A stretch of 64,000 nucleotides of DNA. Origin: CAZXEU01 sp965207385 (lineage in GTDB: Bacteria > Bacteroidota > Rhodothermia > Rhodothermales > Bin80). The notes under the pieces are model-generated. The model saw only the letters and a program-made list of their open reading frames with translations. It ran no database searches and was not told the DNA's origin. Positions 34,926 to 43,994 of this stretch are shown piece after piece. The DNA is taken from positions 1,178,001 to 1,242,000 of the forward strand of contig CBDBLZ010000021.1 of assembly GCA_965207385.1 (NCBI GenBank). Direction: 5' to 3'. Each line of letters begins with the position of its first letter. Position 1 is the first letter of the stretch. The position numbers and the translations under genes are program-made.

Positions 34926-36296
34926 TTAATCGCCAGCGAAAGATGCGCTTGGCTTGCGCTTGCCGCCGGATCTCCATCCGTGGCGAGAGAGCCGGTCCAT
35001 TAGCAGCGGTGCTGCCGCAGGCATTTCTTCGCAGAAGTGGAACGCCGAGCGAACGGCGGCGACAAAGTGCGGGACCTGTCGCATCTTGCGCGTGAACAGG
35101 CTGGCCAGCAGACCGCCTTTCTCTACGTATTCTCCCGGCCTTGCGTGCAGGACGATACCCGCGTGGGGATCTACGTCCTCTTCCTTGACACCCCGACCAA
35201 CGCCCATCTGGTTGGCCGTAACGCCGATCATGAGCGCATCGATGCCTTCCACGTAACCGCTAGCATCCTCTGCGGCCCGCACCTGCGCCTGCGGCTCGGA
35301 ACTGCCATAGGAGTGGGGAGCCAGAATCACGGACGTGTCTCCGCCCTGCGCTTCGACAACCTGCACAAACTTTTCGAACGCCTGACCTGAGGCGACAGCC
35401 TCGGTCGCCAACCTTAGCCCTTCTTCAAACGAGGCCGCGCAACCGGCTAGGTGGATCATTTCGGCGGCAAGCGTCATGCTGATTTCCATTACGTCAGGTT
35501 CGCCTTCTCCCCGGAGGCATCGGACGCTCTCAGCGACTTCTATCCAGTTGCCGACGGCGCGGCCAAGCGGCACGTCCATCCTGGTCATCCAGGCCACGGT
35601 TGTGGTTCCGAAGCGTTCACCGATTCCAACGAGCATGTTGGCCAGGTCGCGCGCTTCCTTTTCCGTGCTCATGAATGCGCCGCTACCGGCCTTTACGTCA
35701 AGCACCAGCCCGTCCAGTCCCTCTGCGAGCTTCTTGCTCATGATAGAGGCGGCGATAAAGGGGATGAAATCTACGGTGACAGTAACATCCCGCAGCGCGT
35801 ACATATTCCGGTCTGCCGGTGCTATTTCCTCTGTCTGCGCCGTGATGACGGCCCCGATCCTTTCAAGCTGTGCAGTGAATTCCGAGATCGAGAGATCGGT
35901 ACGGAATCCAGGTATGGCGCTCAGCTTGTCCTGGGTTCCTCCTGTATGCCCGAGGCCGCGGCCTGTGATCATGGGCACGTAGACTCCGCATGCTGCTGCC
36001 GTCGGGGCTACGACCAGGGACAATTTGTCTCCCACACCGCCCGTAGAGTGCTTGTCGACCTTGCATCCCGCGATCTGGCTGTTGTCCAGCAAGACCCCGG
36101 AATTCAGCATGCTTTCCGTCAGGGCCGAAGTCTCGGTTTCATTCATGCCGCGCAGATAAGCCGCCATGAGAAAGGCGCTCATCTGGTAATCGGGCATTAT
36201 GCCCTGCGTGTAGGAGTCTATCAGGCCGACAATTTCTTCGCGCGTTAGCGCAAGGCCGTCACGCTTGGCCGTTATCAGTCTAAGTGCGTTTATCAT
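34926..36296 (-). CDS. Pyrimidine-nucleoside / thymidine phosphorylase
   Basis: A 456-residue phosphorylase cleaving thymidine, uridine or deoxyuridine to base and (deoxy)ribose-1-phosphate. Family motifs are DKHSTGGVGDKLSLVVAPTA near residue 80, the signature TGRGLGHTGGTQDKLSAIPG near residue 110, and LDVKAGSGAFMSTEKEA near residue 197. The C-terminal PYNP_C domain is present (HAGIVLHARPGEYVEKGG). Length is nearer to the broad-specificity Pdp group than E. coli DeoA, but this does not decide specificity. It follows rpmE on the minus strand. Confidence 0.93.
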   Translation of the reverse strand: MINALRLITAKRDGLALTREEIVGLIDSYTQGIMPDYQMSAFLMAAYLRGMNETETSALTESMLNSGVLLDNSQIAGCKVDKHSTGGVGDKLSLVVAPTAAACGVYVPMITGRGLGHTGGTQDKLSAIPGFRTDLSISEFTAQLERIGAVITAQTEEIAPADRNMYALRDVTVTVDFIPFIAASIMSKKLAEGLDGLVLDVKAGSGAFMSTEKEARDLANMLVGIGERFGTTTVAWMTRMDVPLGRAVGNWIEVAESVRCLRGEGEPDVMEISMTLAAEMIHLAGCAASFEEGLRLATEAVASGQAFEKFVQVVEAQGGDTSVILAPHSYGSSEPQAQVRAAEDASGYVEGIDALMIGVTANQMGVGRGVKEEDVDPHAGIVLHARPGEYVEKGGLLASLFTRKMRQVPHFVAAVRSAFHFCEEMPAAAPLLMDRLSRHGWRSGGKRKPSASFAGD

Positions 36297-36361
36297 TTAC
36301 CGGCTCCACCACGGCCGGCACGAAGGCGCCGCGAAGCCCTTACGCAGTCAGCCGTTTCCGG

Positions 36362-36580
36362 TTAACCCCCGGTCTTGCGGCCGGCGTATCTGCGCTGGAA
36401 TTTTTCCACGCGCCCAGCCGTGTCCACATACTGCCGCCGACCGGTGTAGAATGGATGGTTGGTGCTGTCTACTTCTGAAATATATTTCTTTTTCTGCATG
36501 GTGGACCGCGTTTGAAACTCCGTGCCGTCCGCCAGGCGAACCGTAATAATATCGTATGAAGGATGGATGCCTTTCTTCAT
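36362..36580 (-). CDS. rpmE: Ribosomal protein L31, cysteine-free form
   Basis: A 72-residue large-subunit ribosomal protein L31. It begins MKKGIHPSYDIITVRL and has the conserved HPFYTGRRQYVDTAGRVEKF toward the C terminus. The zinc-binding cysteines of the C+ form are absent: the protein has no cysteine at all, so it is a zinc-independent C- version of the short (type A-length) protein rather than the longer type B. It lies between uvrB and the nucleoside phosphorylase gene. C- copies are often induced under zinc limitation, but whether this is the only L31 of the genome cannot be seen here. Confidence 0.93.
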   Translation of the reverse strand: MKKGIHPSYDIITVRLADGTEFQTRSTMQKKKYISEVDSTNHPFYTGRRQYVDTAGRVEKFQRRYAGRKTGG

Positions 36581-36621
36581 GACTCAAGCGCAAGCAGAAA
36601 ACAGACCAACGTTACTTGTAC

Positions 36622-38703
36622 CTAGGTTGCTGGTTCCCCCGGAGATTGGTGAACGAGCTCTGCCTCGGCTCGCACGATCGCGTCTCTTAACTCGGCGGCG
36701 CGCTCGAATTCGAGGTTCTCTGCGGCCTCCAGCATCTGGACTCGCATCTCGGCGATGAGATCCCTCTTCTGATCATCGGACAGCGTGCGCAGCAGGCGAA
36801 TTTCGGCGGCTGCCTTCAGGTTTGATTCCTTTTCGAGGTGGCTGGCCCTGCTTTCCTGTGCCGAGACGTTTTCCTCCGCAATCACCGTGCCCTTCAGTAT
36901 TTCGCCGCGATCCTTGGTGACCGTGCGAGGAGTGATGCCATGCTCCCTGTTGTATGCAAGCTGCTTGGTTCGCCGCCGCCGAGTTTCGTCCAGCATGCGC
37001 TGCATCGAGCCAGTCACGTGGTCGGCATACAGAATGACCTTGCTGTTTACGTTGCGAGCCGCGCGCCCCGCGGTCTGGATCAGCGACCTGTCGCTACGCA
37101 GGAAGCCTTCCTTGTCGGCATCGATAATTGCCACCAGGGACACCTCTGGCAAATCCAGCCCTTCGCGCAACAGGTTTACCCCTACCAGCACATCGAATGA
37201 ACCGAGCCGGAGGTCACGCAGCAGCGCTACCCGGGTCAGCGCGTCAATATCCGCATGCAGATAGCGAACGCGAATGTCGAACGATTCGAGATAGTCGGTC
37301 AGGTCTTCGGCCATGCGCTTCGTCAGCGTAGTGACCAGCACGCGCTCATTTCTGGCCCCAACTGCCCTTATTTCATGCAGCAGGTCGTCGATCTGGTGCT
37401 CGCTCGGGCGCACTTCGACGGTCGGATCGCAGATGCCGGTGGGCCTTATTACCTGCTCCACAAATACACCTCCGCTTTTTTCCAGCTCGTAATCTCCCGG
37501 CGTAGCACTGACATAAATGACCTGCCTCTGGCGCGCCTCGAATTCATCAAAGGTCATCGGCCGGTTATCGAGCGCGCTTGGCAACCGGAATCCATGTTCG
37601 ACCAGCGTCAGCTTGCGAGCCCTGTCTCCATTATACATGGCCCGCACCTGTGGCACCGTGACGTGGCTCTCGTCGACAATGCACAGGAAATCATCCGGGA
37701 AATAGTCCATCAGGCAGTAGGGTCGCTCTCCGGGGGCTCTGCCGGTTAAGTGTCGACTGTAATTCTCTACGCCGGAGCAATATCCAAGCTCGCGCAGCAT
37801 TTCCAGATCGAAACGCGTGCGCTGCTCCAGCCGTTGGGCCTCCAACAGCTTGCCGTTCTCCCGCAAGGCTGCCAGTCGCCACTGAAGCTCTTCCTCGATC
37901 GACTCCAGGGCCCTTTCCAGCTGCTCTTCCGGCGTGACAAAAATCTTGGCCGGGTAAATGGTAACAATATCCTCGTCCTGGTACGTCCGGCCAGTCAGCG
38001 GATGGATCGTGCTGATGGCCTCAATCTCGTCGCCCCAGAACGAAATCCTGTAAGCCCGGTCTTCGAGATAGGCGGGGAATACGTCCACTGTATCTCCCCG
38101 GACCCGGAAGGTGCCGGGTCCAAAGTCGTCACTGCTGCGGTTGTAATAGATGTTCACCAGCTGTCCAAGCAGGCGGTTGCGCGAGATAACCTGTGCCGGC
38201 CTGATTTGTACGATCTGCGAACGGTATTCCTCGGGTGACCCTAGCCCGTAGATGCACGACACGCTGGCCACCACGATGACGTCCGGTCGTCCGGAGACCA
38301 GGGCACTGGTGGCCCGAAGCCTGAGGCGGTCGATCCGGTCATTGACCCCCATGTCCTTTTCGATATAGGTGTCCGTATGAACGATGTATGCTTCGGGCTG
38401 GTAATAGTCGTAGTACGAAATGAAAAACTCGACGGCATTATCCGGGAAAAACTGCCGGAACTCGGCGTACAGCTGCGCCGCCAGCGTCTTGTTGTGGCTC
38501 ATCACCAGCGTCGGTTTGCCGACACGCTGGATGACATTGCTGACCGTGAAAGTCTTGCCCGATCCCGTTACGCCCAGTAGCGTCTGGTGGCGGTCTCCTC
38601 TCTCCAGGCCGCGCGTCAGTTCCTCGATGGCCCTGGGTTGATCGCCGAACGGCACAAACGGGGCTTGCAAGCCAAAGGCGCGGTCGGGTGAGACTGCAGA
38701 CAT
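36622..38703 (-). CDS. uvrB: Excinuclease ABC subunit B
   Basis: The damage-verification helicase of nucleotide excision repair, 693 residues from ATG 38703. Walker A is TLLGVTGSGKTFTVSNV near residue 40; the beta-hairpin region YYDYYQPEAYIVHTDTYIEK near residue 95 is diagnostic; VDESHVTVPQVRAMYNGDRA near residue 340 carries the DESH box; and the C-terminal UVR motif is EAAENLEFERAAELRD near the end. An in-frame start at 38760 adds residues without family character. It is divergent from the FG-GAP gene at 38809. Confidence 0.97.
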   Translation of the reverse strand: MSAVSPDRAFGLQAPFVPFGDQPRAIEELTRGLERGDRHQTLLGVTGSGKTFTVSNVIQRVGKPTLVMSHNKTLAAQLYAEFRQFFPDNAVEFFISYYDYYQPEAYIVHTDTYIEKDMGVNDRIDRLRLRATSALVSGRPDVIVVASVSCIYGLGSPEEYRSQIVQIRPAQVISRNRLLGQLVNIYYNRSSDDFGPGTFRVRGDTVDVFPAYLEDRAYRISFWGDEIEAISTIHPLTGRTYQDEDIVTIYPAKIFVTPEEQLERALESIEEELQWRLAALRENGKLLEAQRLEQRTRFDLEMLRELGYCSGVENYSRHLTGRAPGERPYCLMDYFPDDFLCIVDESHVTVPQVRAMYNGDRARKLTLVEHGFRLPSALDNRPMTFDEFEARQRQVIYVSATPGDYELEKSGGVFVEQVIRPTGICDPTVEVRPSEHQIDDLLHEIRAVGARNERVLVTTLTKRMAEDLTDYLESFDIRVRYLHADIDALTRVALLRDLRLGSFDVLVGVNLLREGLDLPEVSLVAIIDADKEGFLRSDRSLIQTAGRAARNVNSKVILYADHVTGSMQRMLDETRRRRTKQLAYNREHGITPRTVTKDRGEILKGTVIAEENVSAQESRASHLEKESNLKAAAEIRLLRTLSDDQKRDLIAEMRVQMLEAAENLEFERAAELRDAIVRAEAELVHQSPGEPAT

Positions 38704-38808
38704 CGAATCGCCGTCAGTGTACTTGGTGAAACCTTCGCCCTTTCGCCAAGGTTGCAGCACGCGTTTCGAGTTTGCACTGCGTCATCTTCCTTCGACGCCG
38801 GTTCGGCA

Positions 38809-40491
38809 ATGCGGCCTACCCTCATCGTGCTCGCTGGCATAGCGTCCTGGGCTGGCGCCGTTACCGAAGCGCTCGCCGTCCAGTTTGATCCTCCCCCGGC
38901 GTTCGAGGAAGTCTATGCCCGCGTCGACAATCTGCTGGGATCTCCCGTACCGGCGGCAACACACGGGTCTACGGCTTGGGGAGATCTGGACATGGATGGA
39001 GACTTCGATCTCGTTGTTAGCGGCAACACGGGCAGCTTCGAGAGCCCAGTGCCGGTGCTGGAGATTTACTTCAACGAAGGAGACTTTGCAACGCAGGACA
39101 TAGACACCGCCGGCGTGGTACGGGACGCCTTTGTTACGGTGTATCGCAGATCTGAACCGGTTGAACGCGAACTGCCCGTTTGGCTGAGCGCCGTGGCACT
39201 TTCGGATGCGGACGGCGACGGCGATGTTGATCTGCTTGCGACAGGTGTTACGCCCGCCGGCGAGGCGTTGACGCAGGTGTACTTGAACCTCGGTGAATCT
39301 GGCGACAGGTTGTTCCGGGGGTACATTACCCTGCCGGGTGTGCGGGACGGTACGGCAGCGTGGGCGGACTATGACAATGACGGAGACCAGGACTTCCTGG
39401 TAGCCGGGACCGCAGATGACGGCAGTGCCACGGCCAGATTGTACCGGAACGACGGCAGCGGGGGATTCAGCCCGGGCCCGGAGCTGCCGGGCATGCACGC
39501 TGCGGCCGCGGACTGGGGAGACTACGACGGCGACGGGGACCATGATCTGGTGATGACTGGCATTCTGGAGCCCCAGGAATTTGCCACACGCCTTTATCGC
39601 AATGACGGGGGCGGCGTGTTCACGGAGGTGAATATGCGATTCCCGGCACTGCTGTTTGGATCCGTGGCCTGGGGCGATATCGAGTCGGACGGGGACCTGG
39701 ATTTGCTGCTCGCCGGTGGCAGGTTGCATCCCTTCCTGATTGAGGGCGATTTCGCCATATATGAAAATGTGGGAGGCACCCTGGTTGCGGTTGACGTTCA
39801 GGTAGAGGACCAGTTTGTGGGTGCGGCGGCCAGCGGCCGGTACCGGGGCAGCGCAAGCTGGGGAGACTGGGACAACGACGGATTCCAGGACCTATTCCTT
39901 GCCGGAGCGGAAAGTGCTGCCTCCCGGCCGCAGGTGCAGGTTTACCGGAGTGCAGGGCTAAAGCGGTTTGCGGCCCACGCGGGGCAGCGCTACACCATGC
40001 CGCCATTTGCAGGCGGCTATTTCAGCACGACTGCGTGGGGCGATTATGACGGAGACAATGACCTGGATGTGCTGCTGCTTCGGCAGGAAGACCAGACGGG
40101 TGCCATACGCCTGGCTGCCATGCGCAACTACCTTCCGGGCATTCGTACCAACACCGTCCCAGAGCCTCCTGACAGCATATCCGCCGTAGTTTCGGCTGGA
40201 GGCCGGGTTACACTTGCCTGGACGCAGGGCCGGGACAGGCAAACGCTGGATCGCGCCTTGACGTACAACATCCGGGTTGGAACGGTGCCAGGAGGATCGG
40301 ATGTCATGTCGGCGCTGGCCAATCCCGATTCGGGTCGCAGGTTGATTGCCGGATTCGGAAACGTCGGCACAAACCGTGAGTGGCAGCTGTCCGGTCTGGG
40401 GCCCGGAACCTATTTCTGGAGCGTTCAGGCGATTGACAATGGCTTGCAGGGCTCCGCCTTTAGTCAGGAAGCGACCTTTACGATACCTTGA
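38809..40491 (+). CDS. Secreted FG-GAP/VCBS-repeat protein with fibronectin-like C terminus
   Basis: A 560-residue exported protein. ATG 38809 starts a signal peptide (LIVLAGIASWAGAVTEALA). The body consists of about seven FG-GAP/VCBS-like repeats, each with a D-x-D-x-D-G-D calcium-loop pattern (WGDLDMDGDFDLV, DADGDGDVDLLATG, WADYDNDGDQDFLVAG, WGDYDGDGDHDLVMTG, WGDWDNDGFQDLFLAG), likely forming a beta-propeller. Residues about 465-560 are a fibronectin type III-like domain ending in ATFTIP. It has no C-terminal sorting domain, unlike its paralogue at 42092. The amidohydrolase gene follows almost at once. Confidence 0.85.
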   Translation: MRPTLIVLAGIASWAGAVTEALAVQFDPPPAFEEVYARVDNLLGSPVPAATHGSTAWGDLDMDGDFDLVVSGNTGSFESPVPVLEIYFNEGDFATQDIDTAGVVRDAFVTVYRRSEPVERELPVWLSAVALSDADGDGDVDLLATGVTPAGEALTQVYLNLGESGDRLFRGYITLPGVRDGTAAWADYDNDGDQDFLVAGTADDGSATARLYRNDGSGGFSPGPELPGMHAAAADWGDYDGDGDHDLVMTGILEPQEFATRLYRNDGGGVFTEVNMRFPALLFGSVAWGDIESDGDLDLLLAGGRLHPFLIEGDFAIYENVGGTLVAVDVQVEDQFVGAAASGRYRGSASWGDWDNDGFQDLFLAGAESAASRPQVQVYRSAGLKRFAAHAGQRYTMPPFAGGYFSTTAWGDYDGDNDLDVLLLRQEDQTGAIRLAAMRNYLPGIRTNTVPEPPDSISAVVSAGGRVTLAWTQGRDRQTLDRALTYNIRVGTVPGGSDVMSALANPDSGRRLIAGFGNVGTNREWQLSGLGPGTYFWSVQAIDNGLQGSAFSQEATFTIP

Positions 40492-40508
40492 TCCAGTCGA
40501 TAAAGCCC

Positions 40509-42092
40509 ATGCGACTTGCATTAACTACCGTCTGCGCCGCGAGCTTTTGCATTTGGACCGCTCATTCTTCCGAAGGGCAGGTAATGCAATGGGAAGATTA
40601 TGAACCCGTATCTACGCTGGTGGTCCAGGAGAATCCCGTGGTGCGGGCGCAGTACCCCTTCGTGGATGTCCATGCCCACCAGCGTAGCATGGGTGGCGCT
40701 TCCGAGGAACGCATCAAGGGACTGGTGGCCGAGATGGACGCCATGAATATGGCGGTAATGGTCAATTTGAGCGGTGGCAGCGGAGAGCAGCTCCGGCGCG
40801 GCATCGAAGCCTCCGAGCAGCTGGCCCCCGGCCGGATTGTGCATTTTGCCAACGTTGATTTCAGCCGCGTTAGCGAGCCCGGATTCGGTGAGACGGCAGC
40901 AGCACAGTTGGAGGCAGATGTTGGTAGCGGTGCCAGGGGGCTCAAGATTTTCAAGAATCTGGGCATGTATGTGGTCGACGCGGAAGGAAACCGCGTTGCC
41001 ACGGACGATCCGCGGCTGGATCCCATCTGGGCCAAGTGTGGTGAATTGGGCATCCCGGTTCTGATTCATACAGCAGACCCTGCCCCTTTCTGGCAGGAGC
41101 AGGACCGGTACAACGAGCGTTGGTTCGAATTGAAGGAACGCCCGGGGCGCAAGCGGCCGCCCGAGCCGACCTGGGAGGCGCTGATTGAGGAGCAATGGAA
41201 TGTCTTTCGCAAGCATCCAGGTACCGTTTTTCTCAACGCCCACCTGGGTTGGATGGGCAATGATCTGGGCCGGCTGGGGGCAATGCTTAGCGAAAACCCG
41301 AACGTTTACACGGAGCTTGGGGCCGTGGTGGCAGAGTTGGGCCGCCAGCCGGTCACGGCCCGGGCATGGCTCATCGAGTACCAGGACCGCGTGCTGATGG
41401 GCAAGGATTCGTGGGCGCCAGAGGAATACCACACGTACTTCCGCATTTTCGAGACGGCAGATGAGTTCTTCCCGTACTATCGCAAGCGTCACGCCTGGTG
41501 GCGCATGTACGGGCTGGACCTGCCGGATGAAGTTCAGCGGAAGATCTATTACAAGAACGCGCTGCGCATTATTCCGGAACTTGACACGTCACTGTTTCCT
41601 GATGACTGGAATCTGGAAGCCGTGGATGCGCCGGAGAGTCGGCTGAGTCCGCTGCAGCTCGCTCGCACGAGGGTCGGCGATGGCTACGTAAAGGTGCACT
41701 ACAGCTCTCCGCGGAAGCGGGGAAGGGAGATCTTCGGCGGCCTGGTGCCCATGGGCGCGCTTTGGCGCACGGCCGCCAACGAGGCAACCGAAATCACGCT
41801 GACGACTCCGCTGCGCGTGGCCGGCCAACTATTGGCTGCAGGCACCTATTCGCTGTTCACTATTCCCGGGCCGGAAGAGTGGACCGTAATATTAAATCGC
41901 GGCCTGGGCCAGAACGGCACGCAGGACTACGATCAGGCCCAGGATGCCTTGCGTCTAGAGGCGCCGGTAGAGCAGTTGGATCAGGTGCACGAGGCCTTTA
42001 CTATCGGTTTCGAGCCTGAAGGATCAGGCGTGCTGTTGGTCATGACTTGGGATCGGACGAAAGTCAGTATTCCGCTGGAGGCTGCCCCTTGA
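40509..42092 (+). CDS. Exported amidohydrolase fused to a DUF2911 domain
   Basis: A 527-residue two-domain exported protein. A signal peptide (MRLALTTVCAASFCIWTAHS) starts at ATG 40509. Residues about 45-375 are an amidohydrolase-2 (TIM-barrel, COG2159) domain: VDVHAHQ supplies HxH, then GLKIFKNLG, VLIHTADP, FLNAHLGWMGNDL and LMGKDSWAP follow. Residues about 390-525 match DUF2911 (VKVHYSSPRKRGREIFGGLV, LWRTAANEATEI, GTYSLFTIPGPEEWTVILN). The substrate is unknown; DUF2911 normally occurs alone in Bacteroidota. The stop overlaps the next ATG as TGATG, tying it to the FG-GAP protein. Confidence 0.85.
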   Translation: MRLALTTVCAASFCIWTAHSSEGQVMQWEDYEPVSTLVVQENPVVRAQYPFVDVHAHQRSMGGASEERIKGLVAEMDAMNMAVMVNLSGGSGEQLRRGIEASEQLAPGRIVHFANVDFSRVSEPGFGETAAAQLEADVGSGARGLKIFKNLGMYVVDAEGNRVATDDPRLDPIWAKCGELGIPVLIHTADPAPFWQEQDRYNERWFELKERPGRKRPPEPTWEALIEEQWNVFRKHPGTVFLNAHLGWMGNDLGRLGAMLSENPNVYTELGAVVAELGRQPVTARAWLIEYQDRVLMGKDSWAPEEYHTYFRIFETADEFFPYYRKRHAWWRMYGLDLPDEVQRKIYYKNALRIIPELDTSLFPDDWNLEAVDAPESRLSPLQLARTRVGDGYVKVHYSSPRKRGREIFGGLVPMGALWRTAANEATEITLTTPLRVAGQLLAAGTYSLFTIPGPEEWTVILNRGLGQNGTQDYDQAQDALRLEAPVEQLDQVHEAFTIGFEPEGSGVLLVMTWDRTKVSIPLEAAP

Positions 42093-43987
42093 TGCGGCCA
42101 GCGCGAAATTGTCGGTTGGCACTACAGACGGCTGTGCTGCTTGCCGCGCTGGCCACTTCGGCAAGAGCCCAGCCGTTTTCCTTTACGCTCGTCGTACCGG
42201 ACCTTCCGGCGCTGGAATACGGGTCTGTTACTTTTGCAGACCTGGACGGAGACGGAGTCCTGGATTTGCTGGGAACCGGCAATTCGAGCAACAATCCTCC
42301 CTTTGTTCCTACGGCGTATCTAGCGTGGACGGGTAATGAATTCAGAAGGGGTAGCGGTACGCTGTGGCGGGCCTTTGACGTCAGGCCGCTTGCGACAGGC
42401 ATCTGGCTGAGTCAGGTGGCCTGGCTGGATGCTGATGCAGACGGGGTACTGGACTTTGTGGCGACGGGGGCGGCAGGCTCGCTGATGGGCAACTCGGATG
42501 GGCCGCTGGACGGCACGGCCATGCTCTACAGGGGCAGTGGCACGACGTTTGTCGAAGCGGAATCGGGAATTGCCGGGGTGTACAGCGGTATGGTAGCGCC
42601 GGGCGATTATGACAATGACGGGGATGAGGATCTCCTGGTGGCGGGCATCGCAACAGCGGGCTCCCACGTGACCCGACTTTACCGCAACCAGGACGGATCC
42701 TTTGTGCCCGCTGACGTGGCGCTGCCGCAAGTCGCGTTCGGAGTTGCCAAGTGGGTGGACTATGACAATGATGGCGATCTGGATCTGACGCTCTCCGGCG
42801 CCGAGGACACCGGCCGCTTTCGAACGGTCCTGTATCGCAACAATGGCTTTGGCGACCTGGCAGACTCAGGCGTGCAATTGCCCGGGCTCGCGTTTTCCTC
42901 GCTCGACTGGGGCGACTATGACAATGACGGTGACCCGGACCTGGTGCTCTCCGGAGCCGAGGTGGGCACGCACCAAGCGTTCGTGCCGGTAACCGAGGTG
43001 TTTCGCAATTCAGGTGGCGGCTTTACGCGCTTGGACACGGAGATCAGGCCGGTATTCTACGGTAGTGTTTCCTGGGGTGACGCAGACAGCGACGGAGACC
43101 TGGATCTGCTGGTGGTGGGAGCCAGGGATGTCGCCAATAGCCGTTCGGGCCGTGTCTACCGGAACGAGGGCGGGCGCCTTCAGGCCTGGCTTCATTTGCC
43201 GGGAGTGTCAGCCGCATCTGCGCAGTGGGGCGATTATGACGGCGACAACGACCTGGATCTGGTGCTGGCGGGCAGCAGCCGGTCCGTTCGTCCGCTCATT
43301 CGGCTGTACAGAAATGATGCACAGGGCGTAAACACGCCGCCAGGCCCGCCGGCAGGGCTGCGTGCCGCGGTATCCGGCAGAAGCGTCGTGCTTTCGTGGG
43401 AGGCTGCCGAGGACGAAGAGACGCCCAGCGCGGGCCTATCGTATAATATCCGCGTGGGTACGGCTGCCGGGCTTTCTGACATCGTATTCGCGGCTTCCAA
43501 TCCGGAAACCGGGCGCCGAAGGCTTGCAACACGGGGGAACGTGGGCCAGGGACGGCAGTGGCGTCTGGATGGGCTTGCCGGTGGGACCTATCACTGGAGT
43601 GTGCAGGCCATCGATCACAGCCTCAAGGCCTCTGCGTTTGCGGACGAGGGCTCCTTCTCAGTTTCAGGTAGTCACGGTCTCCACACGGCACTTGAATCGG
43701 ACGCAGTTCCGGAGTTTGACCTCGAACCCGTATATCCCAATCCGTTTAGCAGATCCGCCTCGGTTGCGTTTGAGCTGCCGGAGCCGGCGCCGGTGACCAT
43801 TGAGGTGTTTAATGTTCTCGGATCGCGCGTGCGGTTGCTCCTCGACGAAACGAGGCCAGCCGGTCGGCACACGGTGCAGTGGCCTGCGGACGATGCGCGC
43901 GGCAAACGCGTGGGTGCGGGCTTGTATTTTGTGCGGCTAAGAGCTGGCGACCGTACCCGTGTACGCCGCGCGGTATTGGCCCGCTAG
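42092..43987 (+). CDS. Secreted FG-GAP-repeat protein with type IX-like sorting domain
   Basis: A 631-residue paralogue of the protein at 38809. A signal peptide (LALQTAVLLAALATSARAQ) is followed by about eight FG-GAP/VCBS-like repeats (FADLDGDGVLDLLGTG, PGDYDNDGDEDLLVAG, WVDYDNDGDLDLTLSG, WGDADSDGDLDLLVVG), a fibronectin-like domain, and at residues about 550-631 a C-terminal sorting/FlgD-like domain with YPNPFSRSASVAFELP, VTIEVFNVLGSRV and GLYFVRL. Such domains send proteins through the type IX secretion system in Bacteroidota. Translation is coupled to the amidohydrolase gene (TGATG). Confidence 0.88.
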   Translation: MRPARNCRLALQTAVLLAALATSARAQPFSFTLVVPDLPALEYGSVTFADLDGDGVLDLLGTGNSSNNPPFVPTAYLAWTGNEFRRGSGTLWRAFDVRPLATGIWLSQVAWLDADADGVLDFVATGAAGSLMGNSDGPLDGTAMLYRGSGTTFVEAESGIAGVYSGMVAPGDYDNDGDEDLLVAGIATAGSHVTRLYRNQDGSFVPADVALPQVAFGVAKWVDYDNDGDLDLTLSGAEDTGRFRTVLYRNNGFGDLADSGVQLPGLAFSSLDWGDYDNDGDPDLVLSGAEVGTHQAFVPVTEVFRNSGGGFTRLDTEIRPVFYGSVSWGDADSDGDLDLLVVGARDVANSRSGRVYRNEGGRLQAWLHLPGVSAASAQWGDYDGDNDLDLVLAGSSRSVRPLIRLYRNDAQGVNTPPGPPAGLRAAVSGRSVVLSWEAAEDEETPSAGLSYNIRVGTAAGLSDIVFAASNPETGRRRLATRGNVGQGRQWRLDGLAGGTYHWSVQAIDHSLKASAFADEGSFSVSGSHGLHTALESDAVPEFDLEPVYPNPFSRSASVAFELPEPAPVTIEVFNVLGSRVRLLLDETRPAGRHTVQWPADDARGKRVGAGLYFVRLRAGDRTRVRRAVLAR

Positions 43988-43994
43988 ATACTTC

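Noticed and set aside
38782..39729. A 315-codon minus-strand open frame opposite the FG-GAP gene
   Set aside because: It is the complement of the periodic Asp/Gly repeat codons, and its translation is low-grade and without motifs.
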